A stretch of DNA of 64,000 nucleotides from Malania oleifera (Eukaryota; Streptophyta; Magnoliopsida; Santalales; Ximeniaceae): NCBI RefSeq assembly GCF_029873635.1, contig NC_080426.1, positions 54,016,093-54,080,092 on the forward strand, written 5' to 3'. This document shows, piece by piece, positions 1 through 12,915 of the stretch. Position numbers and translations under genes: made by a program. The notes below the pieces were generated by a model. The model saw only the letters and a list, made by a program, of their open reading frames with translations, had not been told where the DNA came from and did no database searches. Position 1 is the first letter of the stretch, and the number at the start of each line of letters is the position of its first letter.

Positions 1-2890
1 ATCTGTCTGGGGATGGAAAGCAGTGCTAAATGCTAATTGGGTACCCATAGCCTTCTGAAAACTTTTCCAAAATCATGAAGTAAACCGAGGATCTCTATCT
101 GAGACTATGGATACTGGTACTCCATGAACACGAACTATCTCTTAAACATATATCTCTGTCAGTCTGTCCATGGGGTAGACAACTTTAATAGGGATAAAAT
201 GAGTGGTCTTCGTAAAACAATCCACAACCACCCAAATTGCATTCAACCCCTGTCGCGCTAATGGTAATCTCGTAACGAAATCCATCGAAATGTGATCCCA
301 TTTCCACTTGGGTATAAACAATAGTTGTAACTATCCTACCGGTCTTTGGTGCTCAACTTTAACCTGCTGGCACATTAAGTACTACTGTACAAATTTAGCT
401 ATCCCTCTCTTCATTCCACTCCACCAGAAATATTCTTGCAGATCCCTGTACATTTTAGTACTGCCAAGATGAACCGTGTATAGGGATCTGTGAGCCTCCT
501 CTAGTATAGTTCTCTTGATCTCAGTATCCGCAGGAACACATAGCCTAGTACGGAATCGTAGGGTTCCATCATTTGATATGCTGAACTCCTCTCCCTAACC
601 ATCCCGCACTCTAGCCATCACCTCTGCCAACTCCGCATCATCACCCTAAGCTGCTTTAATCCTCTCGTATAGTGTAGGCTGAACCACTAGACTGGCAATA
701 ACTTCCTGAGGACTCTTCTCTACCAACTCTATGTTGAGCCTCTCCAAATCCATCAGAATTGAGTGCTGAATCTCCATAACTGCCAGTACGGGTCCCCTTG
801 ATTTCCTGCTCAGAGCATCTTCCACTACATTCACTTTTCCTAGGTGGTAACTAATGGTGCAATCATAGTCTTTAATAAGCTCTAGCCACCTTCTTTGCCT
901 CATATTCAACTCTTTCTAGGTAAAGAAATATTTCAAACTCTTGTGATTCATGAAAATCTCGCACTTTCCACCATATAGGTAATGCCTCCAAATCTTAAAA
1001 GCATACACCACCATAGCAAGCTCCAAATCATGGACATGATAATTCTTCTCATATTCTTTAAGCTACCTAGACGCATATGCAATAACCCTGTCATGCTGCA
1101 TCAACACGCATCCAAGACCCTTCAAAGAGGCATCACTGTATATTACAAACCTGTCCTCCCCTGATGGAATAGCTAATACCGGAGCTGAAACTAACCACTG
1201 CTTTAACTCTTGAAAACTCTGCTCACAGTCATCAGTCCATTCAAATTTTACATTTTTCCTCGTGAGTCGCATCAACGGACCTGATAAATTGGAGAATCCA
1301 TCTACGAAGCGCTGGTAGTAGCCTACTAATCCCAGAAAACTCCTGACTTCTTGAATACTTCCCGGCCTTTCCTAACTCACCACAGCCTCTATCTTACTCA
1401 GATCAACTGATACTCCTACTTTTGAGATCACATGGCCGAGAAAAGTAAGCTGCCTTAGCTAGAACTCACATTTCTTTAATTTTGCATACAATTTCCTTTC
1501 TCTCAATATCTGCAACACGAGCCTCAAATGATGCTTGTGCTCCTTAAAACTCCTCGAATAGACTAGTATATCATCAATGAAGACAACCACAAATTGGTCC
1601 AAATATTGATGGAACACCCGATTCATCAAATCCATAAATACCGCTGGTGCATTAGTCAACCCGAATGGAATCACTAAGAACTGGTAATACCCATACCTGG
1701 TACGAAACGTGGTCTTTGAAATATCCTCTGCTCTACTTTCACCTGATGGTAACCTGACCGCAGGTCAATTTTAGAATAAACCTGGGTCCCCTGAAGCTGA
1801 TCAAACAATTCATCGATCCTAGGGAGAGGATATTTATTCTTGATCGTCAGTTTATTGATCTCCCTATAATCGATACACGGTCTTATGGTCCCATCCTTCT
1901 TTTTCACGAACAGAACTGGCGCGCACCCCAAGGTGACACGCTAGGCCTAAAAAAACCCTTATCCAGCAATTCCTGTAGCTGATCTTTCAATTCTTTCAAC
2001 TCTTTCAACTCAACTGAAGTCATACGGTACGGTGCTTTAGATATTGGTGCAGATCCCGGCAACAAGTCTATAGTAAACTCAATCTCATGGTCAGGCGGCA
2101 AACTAGGCAATTCTTCTGGAAAGACATCTGGAAACTCCTTCACTACTGCTATGTCATCTTGTTTTGATTCTTCTTTTGGCAAATCTTTTATGTATGTGAC
2201 ATACCTTTGACAACCATCCTGCAACAGTCTTCTCACCTGAATGGCTGACACCAGCCGTGGCGTGGCATATACACGTGAACCCACGAATCTGTATTCCTAC
2301 TCGCCCGGGGATCTGAAAATCACTTCTTTATGATGGCACTTTATGCTAGCATAATGTGTAGCTAGTCAGTCCATGCCCAATATCACAGCAAACCCCTGCA
2401 TATCAAGGATCACCAGATCAGCTAATAGCACTCTCCCCTGAATATTTACTAGAAAATTTTGCAGCACTTTCCTGCATTTTACCACTAATCCCATCAGCGT
2501 ACCCACAAATAATTCTACATCCAGTAGCTGAGTCTCTACCCCAATTATTCTGACATACCCCACCAATATGAAAGAGTGGGTGGCACCTATATAAAAAAAA
2601 ACAACAATTTTATATGGTAAAGCAGTAAGGGTACCTGTGACTACGTCTCCAGCCGTCTCAACGTCTCTCGGTGTCAACGCATAGACTCTCGCCGATGTAG
2701 TATTTCTCTGCTGACCTTTGCGAGGCACCTAATATCCACCTCGAAACGGTCTAGGAGCCTGTGCATAATTCGATAGCATCTAACACAATCGAGCCATATG
2801 ACTAGGCCTCCCGCAGCGATAAAAAACATTTTCCCCAAGTCGGCACTCACCAGGATGTCCCCGTCTGCATCTAAGAAAAATGGTAGGAAA
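1..2890 (-). pseudogene. Ty3/gypsy (Tekay/Del-like) gag-pol relic
   Basis: Read on the minus strand, the domains run in Ty3/gypsy order. A gag zinc knuckle lies near 2780-2880 and an aspartic protease at 2728-2366. Reverse transcriptase follows at about 2284-1459, with the [16 protein letters not shown] block and an intact FIDDILVYS catalytic motif. RNase H covers about 1275-646 (FVIYSDAS, ISYHLGK), and the integrase core runs from about 600 to the window edge (SDRDPRF, then a HPQTD-type motif). The reading frame is broken at several places by stops and shifts, so the polyprotein cannot be made. The protease active site, expected as D-S/T-G, reads Y-I-G, so the catalytic aspartate is lost. 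The gag N-terminus is absent and LTR sequence follows directly to the right. Tekay/Del assignment rests on remembered protein style, not a tree. Any chromodomain would lie beyond base 1. Confidence 0.9.
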
Positions 2891-3832
2891 CTGTCCGCCC
2901 AGATATCTATAATATACTGTCTATATCTGTGTATTCTTTATAGTATTATATACTGTAAAAACTATATAAGTTCTTCATCACATAAATATCTACTCAGGCC
3001 ACACAAGCATTTAAAACTCATATTTTGTAAAACTAGGTAATAAGCTGGTATATACATATGTGTAAAATCTCTGATAACATTATGAAAATTCCTAGCATAG
3101 CATATTTCCCGTACCTTAAAGCTAAAAAGCCTCTCACTGATCTCTAGCCCTACACCCTTAGGGTTCTCCACTCAACACCCTGAAAACAACATCCCCTAGA
3201 ACAAAACATCAGTATTGTCTTACTTACAACATTTCTTATAACTACAAGGAAGACATAATCTGAATAAAATACCTTATCCTGGATTTGGGATGAATTCCAA
3301 ACCAACTTCTCCTACGATCAGCTCTTGTAGACTTGCAGAGAACTTCGCCAGGAGCGTCGTGGTAGTCTCGGACTTTTGATCCGGCGAGGAACGGGCTCGA
3401 AATCGAAGAGAGAAGGAGGGAAAGGCATTTTTAGAGAGAGAAAGCCTTTTTGCGCCAAAATTCTACTAATAAATCAAGGTTTTGGCAATTTATAGCCCCA
3501 AATTCATCGAAGAGACACGTTATCTCGTCAATGAGTCTTTAAGGAATTTTTTCGATGAACTTCCTCCCTCATTGACAAAATTCAGACTGCCCCCAAAACC
3601 TCTCTCGGTATTTTCTCATCGACGAGACGTGGCTTTGTCGATGAGGCCTACTTATGCAATCATCGATGAACTCCCTGTGTTCGTCGACGAGGCCCTGTGT
3701 AAAAATTTTCTAAGTTATTATATTCAAAGTGCAATGTCGTCGATGAATGCCCTGCTGCCTCCTTCTGTTTCTGTTTCCATTTCCCTCTCTCTTTATTATT
3801 TAAATACCATTATTCTTCGAGTGGTCGTTACA
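2890..3832 (-). repeat. Truncated gypsy LTR fragment
   Basis: On the minus strand this starts with TGTAACGACCACTCG (end at 3832), the same start style as the solo LTRs ending at 24411 and 26304. It shares with the latter a block around the words 'agcatagcatatttcc' and a run of TCGTCGACGAG-like motifs at 3510-3700. The inner LTR end (plus-strand tgtaacg...) is missing, so about half of a 2-kb LTR is left. It could be the 5' LTR of the relic to the left or the 3' LTR of the element to the right; both junctions look like deletions. Confidence 0.7.
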
Positions 3833-5388
3833 ACTGGCTTGGTAATTGTTACTATACGCAAACTCGACGAGCGGTAGATACCGAATCCAATTGTCCCCAA
3901 AATCCAATACACACGCCCATAGTATATCCTCTAAAGTCTAAATAGTTTTCTCGGATTGTCCATCCGTCTATGGGTAAAACGAGGTACTAAATGTAAGCTG
4001 CGATCCCAAAGCATCCTGCAAACTCTTCCAAAAATGAGAGGTAAATCGTGGGCCTTGATCTAAAATGATGGAAATAGGATGTCGTGGAGTCATACAATCC
4101 CCTGCACATATAGCTCTTCCAACCTATCCATGGAATAATTGACTTTCTTCAGGACGAAATGGGTTGTCTTCGTCAATCGGTCAACCACTACCCAAATTGC
4201 AATCTATCTGTGAAGTGCCGATGGCAATCCCTTAACAAAATCCATGGAAATGTGTTCCCACTTCCATTTAGGAATGAGAAGTGGTTGCAATGGTCCCACT
4301 GGCCTTTGGTGCTTAGTTTTCACCTGCGGACATGTCAAGCACTACTCTAAAAAATGGGTGATCTCTCTTTTCATGTTAGACCACCAGAAAGACTCTTGTA
4401 GATCCCTGTACATCTTCCTACTCCTTAGATGTACTGTGTAGAGCGAATGATGTGCCTCCTCTAGAATGACCCTCTTAATCTCGGTGTCATTCGGTATGCA
4501 AACCCTGGTGTGGAATCTTAATATCCCAACATCGGAGATATTAAAATCCGAATTTAAACCATTCTAAACTCCTTCCATAACCTCTATCAGCTCTACATCT
4601 TCCTTCTAAGTAGCTTTGATTCTCTCTTGCAAAGATGGTTGAATAACTAAACTAGAAATGAAAGCATGTGGATCCTTGTCCACCAACTCCACTCCCAACA
4701 TCTCTAGATCCATCATGATCTGATGCGGCACAACAACTACTAAAACCGATGTATCCACTGACTTCCGACTTAATGCATCAGCTACCATGTTAGCTTTTTC
4801 CAGGTGGTAACTAATGGTGCAGTTGTAGTCTTTAATCAATTCAAGCCATTTGCGTTGCCTCATATTCAATTCCTTCTGGGTGAAAAAGTATCTGAGGCAC
4901 TTATAATCCGTAAAAATCTCGCACCTTTCACCGTATAAGTAAGGCTACCAGATCTTTAGTGCAAAAACAACAGCTGCTAGTTCTAAATCATGCGTAGGGT
5001 AGTTCTTCTTGTACTCCTTGAGTTGGCGAGAAGCATAAGTAATAACCTTTCCCCGTTGCATCAAGACACACCCAAGCCCCTTCCAGGATGCGTCACTATA
5101 AATCACATAACCATTAGCCCTTGACAGAATGGTCAATACTGGAGCAGTGACTAGGCGTTGCTGTAACTCCTAGAAACTCTATTCACACTCCCCAGTCGAC
5201 TCAAATCTACTATTCTTCCTTGTAAGTTGTGTCGAAGGACCTGATAGTTTATAAAAGCCCTCAACGAACTGGAAATAATACCTGGCCAGGCCCAAGAAAC
5301 TCCGAATCACATGCACGTTCCTCGGTCTTGCCCAGTCAACTACCACCTTTACCTTGGTTGGATCCACTCATATTCCTTCCTTAGAAAT
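3833..5388 (-). pseudogene. Ty3/gypsy element 2, RNase H and integrase part
   Basis: This is the downstream half of a minus-strand Ty3/gypsy polyprotein. The end of RT/start of RNase H is at about 5367-5179 (VRSFLGLARYYFQFVEGF). The RNase H word [17 protein letters not shown] is near 5120-5060 and the ISYHLEK segment at 4869-4606. The integrase zinc-binding region and core run down to about 3930, where a PQTDGQSE-type motif is visible. After that motif only about 100 bases remain before LTR sequence, so the integrase C-terminus and any chromodomain have been deleted. The other half (RT N-terminal part, protease, gag) continues at 12916, because a copia element inserted at 5389. Frames are broken by stops, for example near 5170 and 4570. 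Confidence 0.88.
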
Positions 5389-7428
5389 TGTTGGCCTTAT
5401 AAGGCTTAACATCTTGTTTTGATGCTAACAAACAAGTAGAACTTAACATATTTGGCAAAGTGATGACATTTCAAGAATCAACTATGAGAAAGTAAGGTCA
5501 AGTATTCACAAGGATTCGTGAAACCTTATATTTCAAAGGAGGGTGATCATATGAAGCCTAAAGTATGGATTCAAGGATGATTTAATAAAGCTTGAAGAAA
5601 ATGATCACATGGAATGTTTTCAAAAGCTTACATCTAACTCAAAGTGATCAAGAATGAAAGCTCAAAGGGAGATGAGATTCAGAACTCAAAGCATACAAAT
5701 TCATATATGAAGACTTAAAGGAGTTCAAGAAATGAAAAGTTGAATGAGTCTATAGGACACGCTTTGTAAGTACTTCAAGTATACTCAAATATGAAATTCT
5801 TTGAAGCTCATTAGGTGTAAGAGACCTAAAACTTAATCTTGAAACATATTTTTTAAGTAAACAAATTAAAATTCCAAGAATTAAGAAGTAAAGAGAGTTC
5901 TTACAAAAATATCTTAAAAATAGTATTCTTGTACTTGATAGCAGCTTGACTAAAATCCTCAGTAGGCTGACAATTTAAATGTTTTTAAAACGCGCAGAAA
6001 GAAGGATGTCAGGCTACTGCCTAGACCCTGACAAGTGCCTGATGAGGCAAACTGAGAAGCCTGACTGGGTTCTACTAGGCGACTGCCACCCTACTGACTT
6101 TGAAATTAAACTGTGTATTTAGTGACAAGCACCTGATCAAAAGGTGATAGGCTACTACCACACCGGAAATTTTAAATTTTTATAATGGAAATATTTTTTA
6201 AATCAGATTGCTTGGGGCTTAAACTTAATTAAAACTTGGGCACTACTCCAAGTAAACTTAGGGATCAAGAAAATTCATTTTATCAAGTATATAAATAGCC
6301 TCATGATCAATGATTTTAAACAACCAAGCATACAATTTAACTCTCAATCTCTCTCAATTGCTCTCATTATTCGAAGGCTCTCTTACTACCATATTGTGCA
6401 CGAATACTACTGAGTGTTGCTGACTTTCAATCACTAATATTGTGCTTCAAATCTGAATCTTTCAATCATTGAAAGAATTAATCGGTAATAAAATTCCTTG
6501 AGCTTCAATTTCAATTTCATATTGATTTACTTTGAAATATATAGTTTTGAAATTGTACTAATCTGCTTTGTGTGAAAGCATTATTGTACGCAGATCTTGT
6601 TTCTCGTTTCATTGACAATTCGAGGTTGTTGGATCGTTGGCCAAGTGTGGGGTATCACTTGGAGAGGTGCAGCTTTAGCCTATTAAAGGAGTGACTGAGT
6701 GTGGGGTATCACTTGGAGAGTCAGGCTCTAACCTATTGAAGGAGTGTGTAATGGTTTTGTTCCACCTGGAAAGGAACTGGTTTAGTGAATCCTTAGGTGG
6801 TTTGCCTAAGGTGAGGGCATAGGCTGGGGATAAGCCGAACCTCGTAAAAAACCCGATGTCACTCTCTTTAATTTCCAGAAAACATATAAACTGCGTAGAT
6901 GATTTAATTTCTTAATCATAAATACTACGTAATTTGGAAATTAAGTAAATTTAAGTTTAATTTGGTTTTGGGATTGCGGAAACTGAAAGGGAGTACGTTG
7001 GTTGATCAATACTTTGCGGAAACCTCAAAGGGAGTACGTTGATTGGTTAACACTCAAAGACAAATTAACTAAGGGTTTATTTAAATTTTGAGTTGTTGGG
7101 AATTTGAGTTGTGGTTTGCATTGAAGAATCAATTTCATTCTCTACATGGCTTACATAAAATTTCATATACATGAGGCTGTTAACAAAAATTGAAAGTTGA
7201 ATATTAAATTTTGTGGGTTGAACACTTTGGTTGATTGATTGGATGAATGTTTAAGTTTTGATTTACTTGAGTTGTGTTGTGATTAGTTGTGGATGGAATA
7301 AAGAACTAAGGATTGGTTGTATGATTACTGAAATAACAAAAGTTTAAGAATTCACAAAAAGAATTAAAAGAAAATTTTAAAAACTCAATTCACCCCCCCC
7401 CCTCTTGGGACTACACCTTAGTTTTTCA
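5389..7428 (+). repeat. 5' LTR of the SIRE-like element
   Basis: 2040 bases, TG...CA ended. It contains a cluster of short related words around 6005-6160 (aggctactgcc, aggcgactgcc, gcctgatgaggc) and a C-run just before its end. Pairs with 10859-12915. Confidence 0.92.
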
Positions 7429-7446
7429 ATTTGTATCAAAGTGGGG
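7429..7446 (+). other. Primer-binding site, decayed tRNA-Met type
   Basis: Directly after the LTR the sequence reads atttgtatcaaagtggg. This resembles the usual TTGGTATCAGAGC complement of initiator tRNA-Met with several changes. Position, rather than exact match, supports the call. Confidence 0.65.
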
Positions 7447-7485
7447 TTGTACCAAATCCTAATTAGTGGCTACATAAAGATCTAG

Positions 7486-8457
7486 ATGGCACAAATAGGA
7501 GTAACTCCCTTTGGAGAGGGTCAATCCTTAACTAGGCATCCCATCTTTTGTGGTTTAAACTATACATTTTGGAAACAAAGGATGAGAATCTATCTACAAA
7601 TCATGGATTGGAAAGCATGGAAGGTTGTCACACATGGTGACCTTATCCCTACTAAACTTTTAGATGGTAAAGAAGTACCCAAAGAAGAAATAGAATGGAC
7701 TGACCATGACCATAGGATGTTACTAGTAAATTCAAGTGCTATGAATGCTTTATATTGTGCACTAGACATAAATGAATTTAATAGGGTCATGACATGTAAA
7801 TCAACCAAAGAAATATGGGATAAATTAGAAGTAACCTATGAAGGTACTACTGATGTAAGGGACAATTGAATCAATACATTGACTAGAGAGTATGAAGCTT
7901 TTAAGATGAATCTGGATGAATCCATCACTAGTATGTACACTAGGTTCACCCACATAATAAACTCCCTAAATGCATTAGGAAAAACCTACACCACTTATGA
8001 AATGATTAGAAAAATTCTTAGAGGACTGCCACCTATATGGGTACCAAAAACCACTGCAATAACCAAAGGAAGAAATTTGAAAAACACGTTCTTAGATGAA
8101 CTTATAGGTTCTCTCCTCACATATGAAGTGACAATGAATGAAAGAAGTGGAAAAACTAAAGCCCAAGAATCTATAGCCTTTAAAGCTTCAAAAGAAAACT
8201 CTAGTAATGAAGATGAAGAAGATGAACTAGCCTTCATATCTAAGAAACATGGAAGAATACTAAGAAGGAAAAATAAATTCAAAAGAAGAATCCAAAACTT
8301 AAAATCAAATGAAGAAGAATCCAATACAAAGAAATCAAGAAATAAAATCCCTACATGTTATAATTGCAAGAAGGATGGACACATAAAATTGGAATATCCA
8401 CTACTTAAGAAAGATTCTAAAAAGAAAAAGAAAAAGGCAATGAAATCCACTACTTAG
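7486..8457 (+). pseudogene. Copia gag (UBN2/DUF4219 type), one in-frame stop
   Basis: One reading frame runs from the ATG at 7486 to a stop at 8455-8457, broken once by TGA at 7867-7869. The break sits in a segment that reads RDKRIDMLT in the second copy at 63.4 kb. The N-terminal half has the typical gag words (FCGLNYTFWKQRM, KEIWDKLEVTYEG). The second half has ITSMYTRFTHIINSLNALGK and RKILRGLPP, then an acidic stretch. It ends in a lysine-rich tail with a zinc knuckle, CYNCKKDGHIKLEYP, in which the last cysteine of the CCHC set is replaced by tyrosine. The TGA looks like a CGA-to-TGA change of the kind cytosine methylation produces. The protein would coat the element's RNA, but this copy is unlikely to be functional. 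Confidence 0.9.
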
Positions 8458-8671
8458 GACAACATGAGTACAAGTATCAAAAAGTAAATCAAGTGACCAA
8501 GAGGTTGCTTGCTATATGGTATGGGACAATGATGAAGAACAAAATTCTTCATCCAAATCGGTTAATGGTTATAGTAGTGATTCATCTAATGAAGCCAATG
8601 ATGAGAGCATGCCATCTTATGAAGAGTTACAAAATTGATCTTATGAAGAGTTACAGAATGATTTATTCAAA

Positions 8672-9298
8672 GTGCATAAGATGCTAGTCAAAGTAACTAA
8701 ACAATATACTCCATTGAAAAACAAGAACAAAGGAGTTATGAAAGAGTTAGAATCTCTTAAACTTGCTGCAAGTGAAAAAGATTTAAAAATCAAGAAAATA
8801 GAAAATAAGAATGAAGTTATGATAAAAGAATTAGAATCTAAAAATCTTGCTGAAAAAGAAAAAGACTTGAAAATCAAGAAATTAGAAAGCAAGAATGAAA
8901 AGTTGATGAAGGAAGTAGAAGACTTGAGATCCCAATCCTCTATGGAAAATGAGAGAGATCAATATATCTCAGAATTAGAAAATAAAGTCAGAAAAATATC
9001 TCAAAATCAAGAAAAGGGCAAAAATATTCAAAATTTAGAAATTTATGATCTTAAGAAAGAAATTGAGGATCAAGCCAAAATCATTTACAATTTCACAAAA
9101 GGAAAAGAAAATTTTGACAAAATGATTGACTCACAAAGAATGTCTCTAAATAAAGAAGGCATAAGATTTAATGGAATTGAGAATACAAAGAAAAAGAATC
9201 TCTATATAGCATACTTTACAAAAGCATCAAAAGATTACGCTAGCACTTCTTCAAATGCTTACACTTACACCACATGCTACCTTTGTAAGAAGAAGTGA
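8672..9298 (+). CDS. Lysine/glutamate-rich coiled-coil frame after gag
   Basis: An open frame of 208 codons in a different phase from gag. Almost the whole length is made of K/E/L/N repeats such as ESLKLAASEKDLKIKKIE and NLAEKEKDLKIKKLESKNE, predicting a long parallel coiled coil. It closes with CYLCKKK, the start of a second zinc knuckle cut short by a stop. The part of the knuckle after the stop (IKFECPLKRK) is still visible at 9303-9330. In SIRE-like relatives such a segment is the C-terminal extension of gag, so the frame was probably once joined to 7486-8457, and the 200 bases between them hold the frameshift. No enzyme domain is seen. Confidence 0.7.
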   Translation: MHKMLVKVTKQYTPLKNKNKGVMKELESLKLAASEKDLKIKKIENKNEVMIKELESKNLAEKEKDLKIKKLESKNEKLMKEVEDLRSQSSMENERDQYISELENKVRKISQNQEKGKNIQNLEIYDLKKEIEDQAKIIYNFTKGKENFDKMIDSQRMSLNKEGIRFNGIENTKKKNLYIAYFTKASKDYASTSSNAYTYTTCYLCKKK

Positions 9299-10844
9299 CA
9301 TATATAAAGTTTGAATGTCCATTAAAGAGAAAGAGTGTGAAAACTAAACAAATACGGAAAGTAAAAGAAACATCCCTTGATAAACCATCCGGACCAAAAT
9401 AAAATAAAATATGGGTGCCTAGATAAGAGGCCTTGTTCAAATCATGAAAAATCTCAAAGAAGAGTTTAAGAGCTTATTGAAACAAATAAAAACAAAAATA
9501 ACATTGTTGGCCAAAATCATAAGATGATTCATACAAGCCTTAACTTAGAAAGTATTAAAGATAAATTTTAGGAACTTATATGAAATCAAAGAAAATCTGA
9601 ACTTATTGCTTGAGTTTTTCTTTTCATTTTTATTAAGAAAAGATATTTGAGAATGAGAACAAATTAAGCAATATTTTAGTACAATGCATATGATAATGAT
9701 ATACTCCATCCTCAAATGTTATGTTGATATGTTATATGCTACATGTGTATATCTTGAAATCTCCAAAGACATGAAAATGATTGATGATTTGTGGCTCACT
9801 ATATTTTGAAAATCTGAGCATAAAGTCATTAAACATGATTTAGAAATATGAATTTTGATATGATTTGAGTAATTCTTAACCATGCATGAAAATGATGGAT
9901 CACATGGATAAATTGAAAAATTTGCATCTAAATTAGTATCCATGAGCAGTGCATAATATGACATTAGCTTTAGTATCTATGAAGTATATTGGTATCCATG
10001 AATATATCAATTAATATTTGAGCATGACAAGCATAATTATATTCATGAGCATGTTATGACATTGACATGATATTGGTATTTGATATTAGTATCCATGAGC
10101 ATATACATGATATGAATCAAATGTTTGAAACATGGATGATAAATTTAGAAAGCATAATTGGTATCAAATCTGAATATATTAAATTCAGGGGGAGTATTAT
10201 GATTCATTGCTTGTTTTTTGTTTCTACCTAATTTTTTAATTGATATCATGAATTAATGAAAAGTTCAATAGTATTATTCTTTAATGTTTCAATTGGTATC
10301 ACAAATTCAAAAGTTCAATTGGTATCATGAATTAATGAAATTTTAAATTGGTATCATGAAATTTTCAAAGAATGATAATGCTGTTAGTAAAGATGTTACA
10401 ACACATATATGAATTACAAATATGAAACATACATGACTATTTGACTATTAAAGCACACTACACATGCCATATTGAAAAATAATGAAATGAGTGTGTACAT
10501 ATGTTTGATATGCATGTTTGATATTCATATGCTCAAAATATGATTTTATTTGAACTTAATCATTTCTTGATATCCTACTCTTTTTGATTGATGTCAAAAG
10601 GGGGAGACGTTTTGAGCAAAAATTAAGCATGGTATTGAAAATTTTGAGCATGATATATGTATCAAAAGGGAGAGAAGTATTTGAACTTGAATGATGATCT
10701 TGAACTTGAATAATGTGATGAGCGTAATAGTAAAAGAGTTTTTGAAATTGATCTTGATATTGTTAAGTTTGTTGAGATGATGCTTATTTTAAGGGGGAGT
10801 CTTTTGAAGCTCACTTAAAGTTTTTCTCCTTATTTGTCATCATC
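9299..10844 (+). other. AT-rich non-coding interior of the copia element
   Basis: No coding frame of note. The stretch repeats short words such as 'tatccatgagcat' (9940-10110) and 'ttggtatcatgaattaatgaa' variants (10240-10370). This is the region where pol should be; it has been replaced or lost. Confidence 0.7.
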
Positions 10845-10858
10845 AAAAAGGGGGAGAT
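10845..10858 (+). other. Polypurine tract of the copia element
   Basis: The run aaaaagggggagat ends immediately before the 3' LTR, the standard place for second-strand priming. A matching earlier run, aagggggag, is near 10790. Confidence 0.8.
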
Positions 10859-12915
10859 TGTTGACCTTATAAGACTTAACATCCTATTTTGATGCTAACA
10901 AACAAGTAGAACTTAACATATTTGGTTAAGTGATGACATTTTAGGACCCAGTTATCAGAAAGCAAGGTCAAGTATTCATAAGGATTCATGAAATCTTATA
11001 TTTCAAAGGAGGATGATCATATGAAGCCTAAAGTATGGATTCAAGGATGACTTAATAAAGCTTGAATAAAATGATCACATGGAATGTTTTCAAAAGCTTA
11101 CATCTAACTCAAAGTGATCAAGAATGAAAGCTCAAAGGGAGATGAGATTCAGGACTCAAAGCATACAAATTCATATATGAAGACTTAAAGGAGTTTAAGA
11201 AATGAAAAGCTGAATGAGTCTAGGGACACTCTTTGTAAGTACTTCAAGTATACTCAAATATGAAATTCTATGAAGCTCATTAGGTGTAAGAGACCTAGAG
11301 ACCTAAAACTTAATCTTGGAACATATTTTTTAAGTAAACAAATAACAATTCCAAGAATTGAAAAGCAAAGAGAGTTCCTACTAAAATATCTTAAAAATAA
11401 TATTCTTGTACTTGACAGCAGTTTGACTGAAATCCTCAGTAGGCTGACAATTTAAATGTTTTTAAAATGCACAGACAGAAGGTTGGTAGGCTACTGCCTA
11501 GACACTGACAGGTGCCTGACGAGGCAAACTAAAAAGCTTGACTGGGTGTTGCTAGGCGACTGCCACCCTACTAACTTTGAAATTAAACTGTGTATTTAGT
11601 GAAAGGCGCCTGACCAAAAGGTGACAGGCTACTGCCATGCCGGAAATATTAAATTTTTATAACGAAAAGATTTTTTAAATTAGATTGCTTGGGGCTCAAA
11701 CTTAATTAAAATTTGGGCACTACTCCAAGTAAACTTGGAGATCAAGTAAATTTATTTTATCAAGTCTATAAATAGCCTCAAGATCAATGATTTTAAACAA
11801 CCAAGCATACAATTCAACTCTCAATCTCTCTCAATTGCTCTCATCATTCAAAGGCTCTCTTGCAACCATATTGTGCACGAATTCTACTGAGTGTTGCTGA
11901 CTTTCAATCACTGATCTTGTGCTTCAAATCTGAATCTTTCAATCATTGAAATAATTAATCGGTGACAAACTTCCTTAAGCTTCAATTTCAATTTCATATT
12001 GATTTACTTTGAAGTATATAGTTTTGAAATTATACTAATCTGCTTTGTGTGAAAGCATTATTGTACACAACTCTTGTTTCTCATTTCATTGATGATTCGA
12101 GGTTGTTGGATTGTTGGCCAAGTGAGGGGTATCACTTGGAGAGGTGTAGCTCTAGCCTATTGAAGGAGTGACCGAGTGTGGGGTATCACTTGGAGAGGCG
12201 GGCTCTAGCCTATTAAAGGAGTGTGTAACGGTTTTGTTCTACCTGGAAAGGAACTGGTTTAGTGAATCCTTAGGTGGTTTGCCTAAGGCGAGGACGTAGG
12301 TTGGGGATAAGTCGAACCTCGTAAAAAACTTAGTGTCACTCTCTTTCCCTTACTCTCTTTAATTTCCAACAAACATATAAATTGCATGGAGGATTTAATC
12401 TCTTAATCATAAATACTACGTAATTGGGAAATTAAGTAAATTTAAGTTTAATTTTTTTTTGGGATTGCGAAAACTGAAAGGCAGTATGTTGGTTGATCGA
12501 TACTTTGCGAAAACCTCAAAGGGAGTACATTGATTGGTTAACACCCAAAGACAAATTAACTAAGGGTTTATTTAAATTATGAGTTGTTGGGAATTTAAGT
12601 TGTGGTTTACATTGAAGAATCAATTTCATTCTCTACAGGGCTTAAATAAAATTTCATATACACAGGGTTGTTAACAAAAGTTGAAAGCTGAATATTAAAT
12701 TTTGTGGGTTGAAGACTTTGGTTGATTAAGTGGCTGGATGTTTAAGTTTTGACTTACTTGAGTTGTGTTGTGATTAGTTGTGGATTGAATAAAGAACTAA
12801 GGATTGGCTGTATGATTACTAACATAACAAAAGGTTAAGAATTCAAGAAAAGAATTAAAAGAAAATTTTAAAAACCCAAATAACCCCCCTCTTGGGACTA
12901 CAACTTAGTTTTTCA
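10859..12915 (+). repeat. 3' LTR of the SIRE-like element
   Basis: 2057 bases, TGTTGACC...TTTTTCA. Collinear with 5389-7428 and differing by scattered substitutions and small indels. It ends against the resumed gypsy frame at 12916. Confidence 0.92.

Larger units (their letters stand above)
5389..12915 (+). mobile_element. Non-autonomous SIRE-like Ty1/copia element with two LTRs
   Basis: A complete LTR-to-LTR structure: 5' LTR 5389-7428, primer-binding site from 7429, gag-like frames 7486-9298, non-coding interior, polypurine tract before 10858, 3' LTR 10859-12915. Both LTRs begin TGTTG and end TTTTTCA. The host gypsy sequence shows GAAAT before and GAAAC after the insertion, a 5-bp target duplication with one mismatch, and the gypsy frame resumes at once at 12916. 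There is no protease, integrase, RT or RNase H, so mobility would need enzymes from a relative. The LTRs share most of their sequence but differ by many substitutions and some short indels (for example an extra 'agacctag' near 11293), so the insertion is not recent. The clade call rests on the UBN2/DUF4219-type gag, the long LTRs and the coiled-coil frame after gag. Confidence 0.93.
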
